NCBI RefSeq assembly: GCF_003473485.1
Contig: NC_053046.1
Span: forward strand, 42,927,832-42,991,831
DNA: 64,000 bases
Reading direction: 5' to 3'
Origin: Medicago truncatula
Lineage: Eukaryota; Streptophyta; Magnoliopsida; Fabales; Fabaceae
Shown: positions 58,651 through 64,000 of the stretch, piece by piece
Position numbering within the stretch: the first letter of the stretch is position 1
Layout of the letters: every line of letters starts with the position of its first letter
Notes under the pieces: generated by a model
Told to the model about the DNA's origin: nothing
The model's input: the letters and a program-made list of their open reading frames with translations, nothing else
Databases searched by the model: none
Made by a program: the position numbers and the translations under genes

Positions 58651-58785
58651 AATCGAAATCAATCGACACCAACACAATACCGACACATAATTACACTGGA
58701 TTATGTGATTTTTTTCAAATTATTAACGATGTTGGCGAGTCTGTTGTGTGTCGTGTTCGGTTTCTATTTGTGCTTCGTAGATCTG
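58651..58785. mobile_element. Family M MITE, copy 4
   Basis: Contains TCGACACCAACACAATACCGACAC and ends TTGTGTGTCGTGTTCGG with TGTGCTTCGTAG, closest to the copy in TIM50 intron 2. It lies between block C and the acidic gene copy 2 and is not present at the same place before copy 1. Confidence 0.6.
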
Positions 58786-58803
58786 AAAAAACTAGTTAAT
58801 CCT

Positions 58804-58832
58804 TTTTTTTTTTTTTTTTAGAATTTTGTACC
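58804..58832 (-). mobile_element. Micro-retroposon: poly(T) tract with 15-bp target duplication
   Basis: About 16 T then AGAATTTTGTACC between AAACTAGTTAATCCT at 58789-58803 and AAACTAATTAATCCT at 58833-58847 (one mismatch). Confidence 0.55.
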
Positions 58833-59372
58833 AAACTAATTAATCCTATAAAGTAATAATTAGATGAAGTCACACTAACACGTATTTTTTTGTACCAACA
58901 AACACCAAAATTTAGTCTCTAACAAATATTACTATATAACACAATTTGATCTCTAATATCAATATGATGAGATCTGATTGGATGCGTTTCTAACTAATAT
59001 TTTAGGGTCCGTTTCATTTTTAGATTTTATGAGTAAAAGTAATCTTCGATGGACCACTTATATGATCAGTTCCCATTTTTCTAACCTCATATGTATAAGT
59101 GGTAAAAAAGTGTAGGGTTTTTCTAAAAACAAAGAAACAACTTTTGTTATTTTTTCTTTCTTTTCATATAGTGATGCTTACAAGAATAAGAAAGTGGACT
59201 ACTTTCTTTAGCGTGTCACAATCAATTTCACCTTATTTTATTTTAAAGATAAAGAAAACCATCATAATCTATACTCTAGATTATGATGCACAATCTTTAA
59301 ATTATTTCAGAAACAAACAAAAATAATTGACAATAGAATGAATCACCCTCTCAAGTACACACCAATCAGCAC

Positions 59373-59380
59373 TATATATA
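59373..59380 (+). promoter_or_regulatory. TATA box of the acidic membrane protein gene (copy 2)
   Basis: TATATATA in CACTATATATAATGAG, 83 bp before the ATG at 59463 and matching the box before copy 1. Confidence 0.7.
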
Positions 59381-59462
59381 ATGAGTCATTCATGCCCTTA
59401 ATTCACCAAACCATCCTATCTCACTACAAGTTTCTTTTCCTTTCCTCATCAGAGTAAACACT

Positions 59463-60215
59463 ATGGACAATATGTGTCGATTAAAATTCCAAAATATATC
59501 AACACTGACTCAAGGGATGAAAACTCATTCAAATCTAATGAAATTTACACAAATATTCATTTCACTATCTGTGTTTTCCTTCATTTGTTCACCTTCTTCC
59601 TTGTTTGTTATCCTTCACTACTTTAAATTATATTTCTCTACTTTTCCTTCTCAACTCTACACTCACAATATAGACAAGAACAACATGTTCCTCCTTTGCA
59701 ATGGTCTCCTAGTTTTCGTTGGTTTAACTAAATCTTTCTCCAACTCTTCTAGTGATGATGATGATAAACCTTCCAATATTGAAGAAAAAGAAGAAGAAAT
59801 TTGTTCACGGTCTCATGTTCTTGATGTTGAGGTGAATGAGCCATTGTTGGAGAGAGAAGTTGAGATGAGAACTAATGAAGCAGATGAACACAATGCTGCA
59901 GTAGAGGAAAAAGAAGTACAAGAAAAGGTTGAAAAGATAATATTTATAGAGGAAGAACAAGAAGAGATGAAGGATGTAGAAGAAGAAGTTGAACTATTTG
60001 ATGCAGATGATGAAGACGGAGATAAAGGGTCGGAAATTGATTACATTCTAATTGAAGAAAACAACATAGAAGAAGAGGAGCATGAAGAAGAAGAAGAAGA
60101 AGAAGAAAGTAGTGTGTTAAGTACAGAAGAGTTAAACAAAAAATTCGAAGATTTCATTAGAAAGATGAAAGAAGATCTAAGAATTGATGCTAGACGGCAT
60201 TTAGTCATGGTTTGA
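59463..60215 (+). CDS. Unknown acidic membrane-anchored protein, copy 2
   Basis: 250 residues in one exon. Paralogue of 24617-25432: the first 90 residues (two hydrophobic segments, ISLSVFSFIC and FLLCNGLLVFVGL) and the last 50 (SEIDYILIEENNIEEEEHEE and STEELNKKFEDFIRKMKEDL to the end) are nearly identical. The acidic middle is shorter and rearranged, with indels in Glu-codon runs (GAA/GAG slippage). No known domain except a resemblance of the C-terminal helix to DUF761-type tails. It could be a membrane-tethered regulatory or scaffold protein, but that is a guess. Confidence 0.82.
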   Translation: MDNMCRLKFQNISTLTQGMKTHSNLMKFTQIFISLSVFSFICSPSSLFVILHYFKLYFSTFPSQLYTHNIDKNNMFLLCNGLLVFVGLTKSFSNSSSDDDDKPSNIEEKEEEICSRSHVLDVEVNEPLLEREVEMRTNEADEHNAAVEEKEVQEKVEKIIFIEEEQEEMKDVEEEVELFDADDEDGDKGSEIDYILIEENNIEEEEHEEEEEEEESSVLSTEELNKKFEDFIRKMKEDLRIDARRHLVMV

Positions 60216-61055
60216 TTTAAGTAAACAGCAACCATGATCTTCTTTCTTTTGATCATGCTATTTTAGATGTATGCATCCATTAAATTTTGCAAAGATTTCC
60301 CCATATTAACAAAGAGCAAGTTTACATGCCAAATTTCTTTTTTAATAAGTAATTGATTGCATTGCTCTAACTATTTTTTACCAACCAACTTACTCTAAGC
60401 ATTTGATTACGTACCGTTGCTATGTTATTGGAGTAAATAATAATGATAATAGTATGATTAACAAGATGCCATGTATATGGAAAAAAAAATGGAATATCCT
60501 TAAGCAAGAAGTTAATAATAAATGGAATATACTAATATGAGATTAGTCCATGACCATATATACAATAATGATATAAAGAACCGAAACACATTATCTAAAA
60601 GGCTCGAGGAACTGGTATTATAGCTTAGGAATTGTTAGGAGTCATTTCAAACTCAGGAAAGCTTCTTGATTCATAAAACTAGTTATAGCTAATTAATTAG
60701 CATATCTCAAAAGTTAAAACTATGTTATTTCTGCATATAACAACTGATTGTTAGCATGTAACATATATAATTACATAAACCACTTGAAGTTGAACGCACC
60801 TGCAACGATTAGCCTATGACACACTATTATTTTTTTAAATAATCGAGTGGTTCTTAACTTCTTATAGACATGTTTATAAAGTGTCTAAAATTGTCAAATG
60901 ATGTTTATAATTGGGATGGAACTTGGAAGTGGTACCATATGTCCTTGCAAAGCCAACGGGGGTATATAGAAATCTTACCCTCAAACAGAGAATCGTATAA
61001 AACTATAGACAGATATGGTAGAAAATAATTGGTCAGATCAATTGGTACCAACAAA
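60216..61055. other. 3' flank of acidic gene copy 2, no gene seen
   Basis: The first 100 bp match the 3' flank of copy 1; the remainder is AT-rich without recognisable features. Confidence 0.5.
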
Positions 61056-61059
61056 AAGA

Positions 61060-61960
61060 ATGAAGACTTTTATTTCTGACAGAGACCCAAGATTTTGTCA
61101 TCTAAATGGCCGATAATCCAATAATGCCTTGACATATGCATCATTTAGAATATGAATCCCAAGTGATCCTCTAAACTAAAGTGAAGTCAATTCATTTGGA
61201 CACTGAAAGGGACTTAGTTTGATATATCCCTTTTGCAGAGAGCAACATCAATATGGGTGAGATCTTTGAGGATACTTCCAAATTGGGTAGGACTAACTCA
61301 CAACACAATAGCTACATCACAGTAGTAAACTCTAGAATTCGCAATCCCTATAGTTGACACATTGATAATTGTTGGATCAAAATCAGATCATTTAAAATTC
61401 AATGTAGATTTTTATTTTTTAAAATTAAAAATTGGAAATTTAAATATAGCATGCCTCATCTCGATTCAATAACCACTTATGTACCAACTACATGAATGAA
61501 TGGATTTCCAACACTTACCAATGTACCGACCGCGTGAATACGGGGATTACCTATCACAACCTATCCCAATTCTAAACTCTAAACTTAAAGGTATCTTTCA
61601 TCTAGAAGAAACCACCGTCCTTGTGTCCTTGAAAGTACTGATTCATGCATCATGCATAACTAAAGCAATAATACAAAGAAAACAAACCCGAGAGGAATGA
61701 AGAATAATGAAAAGCTACGTTGTAATGTTATGAGTCCACGTTTGGTTGTATCATGTGGCAAGGGTGGCTCTTATAATTATAGAGATAAATTATTGATCGA
61801 TTGGTATGGTTTAGAAGAAGTCATTTTCTGATGTGTAAAACTAAGCACATGAACGTGTATGTTGGAATCGCATTGATGAAGACAATTGATATTGATTTTT
61901 CCTTTGATCATATCAATAATACATTATATAGTCAATAATGAAGTGGGTCTAATAATTCGG
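61060..61960. repeat. Duplicated flank blocks A+B, copy 3
   Basis: CCAAGTGATCCTCTAAAC at 61149, TGAAAGGGACTTAGTTTGA, AGCAACATCAATATGGGTGA, then GTTGTATCATGTGGCAAGGG and GAAGTGGGTCTAATAATTC. It follows the acidic gene just as copy 1 does at 27028, completing the A-B-C-gene-A-B order. Confidence 0.8.
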
Positions 61961-62179
61961 TGGCTTAGCCCCCTGAAATAGAGGTAGAGAGTTTTCATGT
62001 AGAAAATGAGATGTATAATAATGTATCACCGATTTTATGTCAATAATATTGTACTTAAAAAATTGTTCAAAAAAAAATATTGTACTTAAAAAGAAGAAGG
62101 GTTAATAGTGTTTTACCTCCTGTAGTATAGGTTATTTTCGGTTTTACATCTTGTAAAATATTTTTTATGATTTATCCCC

Positions 62180-62309
62180 TGTAAAATATTTTTGTTTTGA
62201 TCTACCCGTTAATAGGTCATTCAAAAACCAGAATTTCTAAAGAAAAAAATTAAAAATCGGTTTTTGAATGACCTATTAGGGAGGTAAATCAAAACAAAAA
62301 TATTTTACA
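62180..62309. repeat. Foldback repeat with about 50-bp arms
   Basis: The left arm TGTAAAATATTTTTGTTTTG ... GTCATTCAAAAACC (62180-62229) and the right arm GGTTTTTGAATGAC ... CAAAAATATTTTACA (62259-62309) are near-perfect inverted copies around a 29-bp loop. Likely the core of a MITE; outer ends not resolved (GTAAAATATTTTTTATGATT just upstream repeats the arm). Confidence 0.75.
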
Positions 62310-63384
62310 CGGAAGTATATAAAAAAAAAATATTTTTATTTTTTTTAAAAAAAAGGCCACATTTTTTTTTATGAAGTTAAATTAGGCTACTTAAATTGAA
62401 TCGGAGAAAATCAATCTTCAGATTTTGAGGAGGAGCACATTCTCAGATCTCAAGCCAATACAATTAGACCAACCAAAGTGGGTTAAAAAATTGGCCACCT
62501 TATTTTCGCTTTGTTCCCATATTTTAACATAGGTCATATTATATTTTAGGGATATTGAAAAAAAGGGGTTAATGTATTTTAACATAGGTCATATCATATT
62601 TAATTGTGGGACCAAAATAAAAACTTGAAATTATTTGAGGGACCAATGGATCAAATAAGCTCAAAATAAAAGGGGTTACTGTATTTAAAAAAAAAGTATC
62701 GGTGAACATCCCATCCGGTGATATTTCCATCTACAAATGTAAATGGATATTCATGACACGAATAATATGATATATATGTTTGTCTTGTTGGATAAGTTCA
62801 TATATGTGTGTATTTACTAAGCAGGTAAGATAATCCAAAGATTTTGAACTGTCCACGAGTATATCATCGTATCTATGATATTTTTGTTAAAATGAATTTT
62901 GATTAAAAAAACTTGTTTTTATAATTTACTAAAATGCAACAACAAAAGTTCATCACATTCATGTCGTAGCAACAAAAGTTCATCACATTCAAGATTATTC
63001 CATTTCTTCATGTTTGTGTTTCCTTCTTTCTATTGATTTTTATTTTTTAATTGTTTTACCGTTGGTAGCATATGTTGAATCAAATCAAATTTAAATTTTT
63101 TAAATGTTCAAAGTTAGTACCAATTCCACACGTTTCAATCTTCTTATTCTACTTCATCGTCTTTTTTTTATTCTTTATTTCCTCATTCTTGTATCATCCC
63201 TAGAGTGCTCGCAAGGCAGAACCATCAAATTCACAATTTTTTACCTTTCAAGAACAAATATTTCGCTATATTCTTTCCCAGTTTGCTTTGATGGTAAGCA
63301 CCCGCGCTATTCATCAAAATATCTGTTTTATACTGCTATTTTTTCTAGAGAATTGTTGTTCCCACAATTGATAAGGCCGTGCCA
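62310..63384. other. Intergenic DNA, no gene accepted
   Basis: Contains a short direct duplication (TATTTTAACATAGGTCATAT at about 62520 and 62574) and AACAAAAGTTCATCACATTCA repeated near 62941 and 62970. A 98-codon open frame at 63104 begins with a hydrophobic stretch but has no motif, intron logic or paralogue, so it is not called. Confidence 0.4.
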
Positions 63385-64000
63385 CACTAGTAAAATATGA
63401 TTTTGCCCCCTCGGCAGTTAACTGCTGAAGAATTTGAAATCCGGCTGCAGTTAACTGCCGAAGAAAACCTCGGTAGTTATCTGCCGAGGAAAATGTTATA
63501 AGAACATAACAAACATAGGAGTTTCCAAAACTCCATTGTTACGTTTTTTGATCTCCAATGTGCGATTTTGAGCTATTTCAAGACATTCCAAGCCAATTTC
63601 AATCACAAAAACAAGTAAGTTTTTTTTAATCTTATTGCATTGTTGTTTTGCGGTTGAATTATTTGTTTTTTTTTGTTAAATTTCGATTATATAGGTTCGA
63701 TTATATATATTTTATTGATTTTATGATTTTATGATATGTTAGGATAGTTTAGGTTAGAATTGTTAGAGAACTTTTATTGAATTGTTAGGTTTAGATTTTG
63801 ATGAATCGTTGTAGAACTGTTTAGGTTTAGGTGTAGGTTTTGATGATAGTTTAAGTTTTGGTTTAGTTTTTGATTTTATGATTTTATGGCATTGTTGTTT
63901 AGTTAGGTTTTGATCGCCATTTGTTTTTAATGTAGATATGTCTCAGAATCAGAATCAGGGTAACGTTCAGGGTGATGACATGACATTGGTGTTTTCATGA
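63385..64000 (+). mobile_element. 5' end of a CACTA (En/Spm) transposon, continues beyond the window
   Basis: CACTAGTAAAATATG at 63385 is a CACTA-type terminus. It is followed by the subterminal repeats CTCGGCAGTTAACTGC, GCAGTTAACTGCCGAAG and CCTCGGTAGTTATCTGCCGAGG, palindromic words typical of CACTA ends. A possible leader intron (donor after 63613, acceptor TGTAG at about 63935) precedes ATG 63938, which opens MSQNQNQGNVQGDD and then meets a stop at the window edge. The other terminus and any transposase are outside the window, so this rests on one end only. Confidence 0.6.

Noticed and set aside
63104-63400. 98-codon frame with hydrophobic N-terminus, considered as a small secreted peptide
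   Set aside because: Only two cysteines in random spacing, no intron like the NCR genes, overlaps the CACTA terminus.

Overview
The window looks like nuclear DNA of a legume of the inverted-repeat-lacking clade, most likely Medicago truncatula or a close relative. It is AT-rich with GT-AG introns and dense small transposons. It carries three tandem genes for nodule-specific cysteine-rich (NCR / late-nodulin type) secreted peptides, a family known from that clade. I had no database; identities come from motifs I can read, and intron joins were worked out by hand from splice sites and reading phase.

Layout. 1-21 kb is the housekeeping part: a five-exon QRT1-type pectinesterase (+, 1295-3172), a single-exon ISY1 splicing factor (+, 8383-9294) and a ten-exon TIM50 mitochondrial import gene (-, 20724-15143). 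Two decayed pectinesterase exon relics lie between the last two. 21-28.5 kb holds a SINE, an 884-bp Mutator-like element with a 9-bp target duplication, an acidic two-helix membrane protein gene (24617-25432) and a Harbinger-like MITE. 28.5-42.7 kb is a nest of retroelements. A broken LINE (+) carries a 1.2-kb solo LTR in its endonuclease region and a Ty3/gypsy element (-, 33025-41702) in its reverse-transcriptase half. The gypsy element has an abnormal left edge: a third, partial copy of its leader and gag start lies outside the left LTR.

42.8-56.6 kb is an NCR cluster made of three copies of a duplicated promoter-gene-3' unit. The units are separated and interrupted by LINE fragments, a hAT element, decayed B3-domain pieces and two Mutator-like elements. 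Both of those hit the middle NCR gene, one in its intron and one just after its stop codon, and that gene has also lost its first conserved cysteine. 57-62 kb contains a second acidic membrane protein gene (59463-60215), paralogous to the first, embedded in repeated flanking blocks. This shows that the acidic genes and the NCR units share one segmental-duplication history. The right edge (63385-64000) appears to be the start of a CACTA transposon running out of the window.

The genes do not form a pathway. The main interest is evolutionary: transposon insertions can be dated relative to gene duplications because the paralogous copies preserve the empty target sites.
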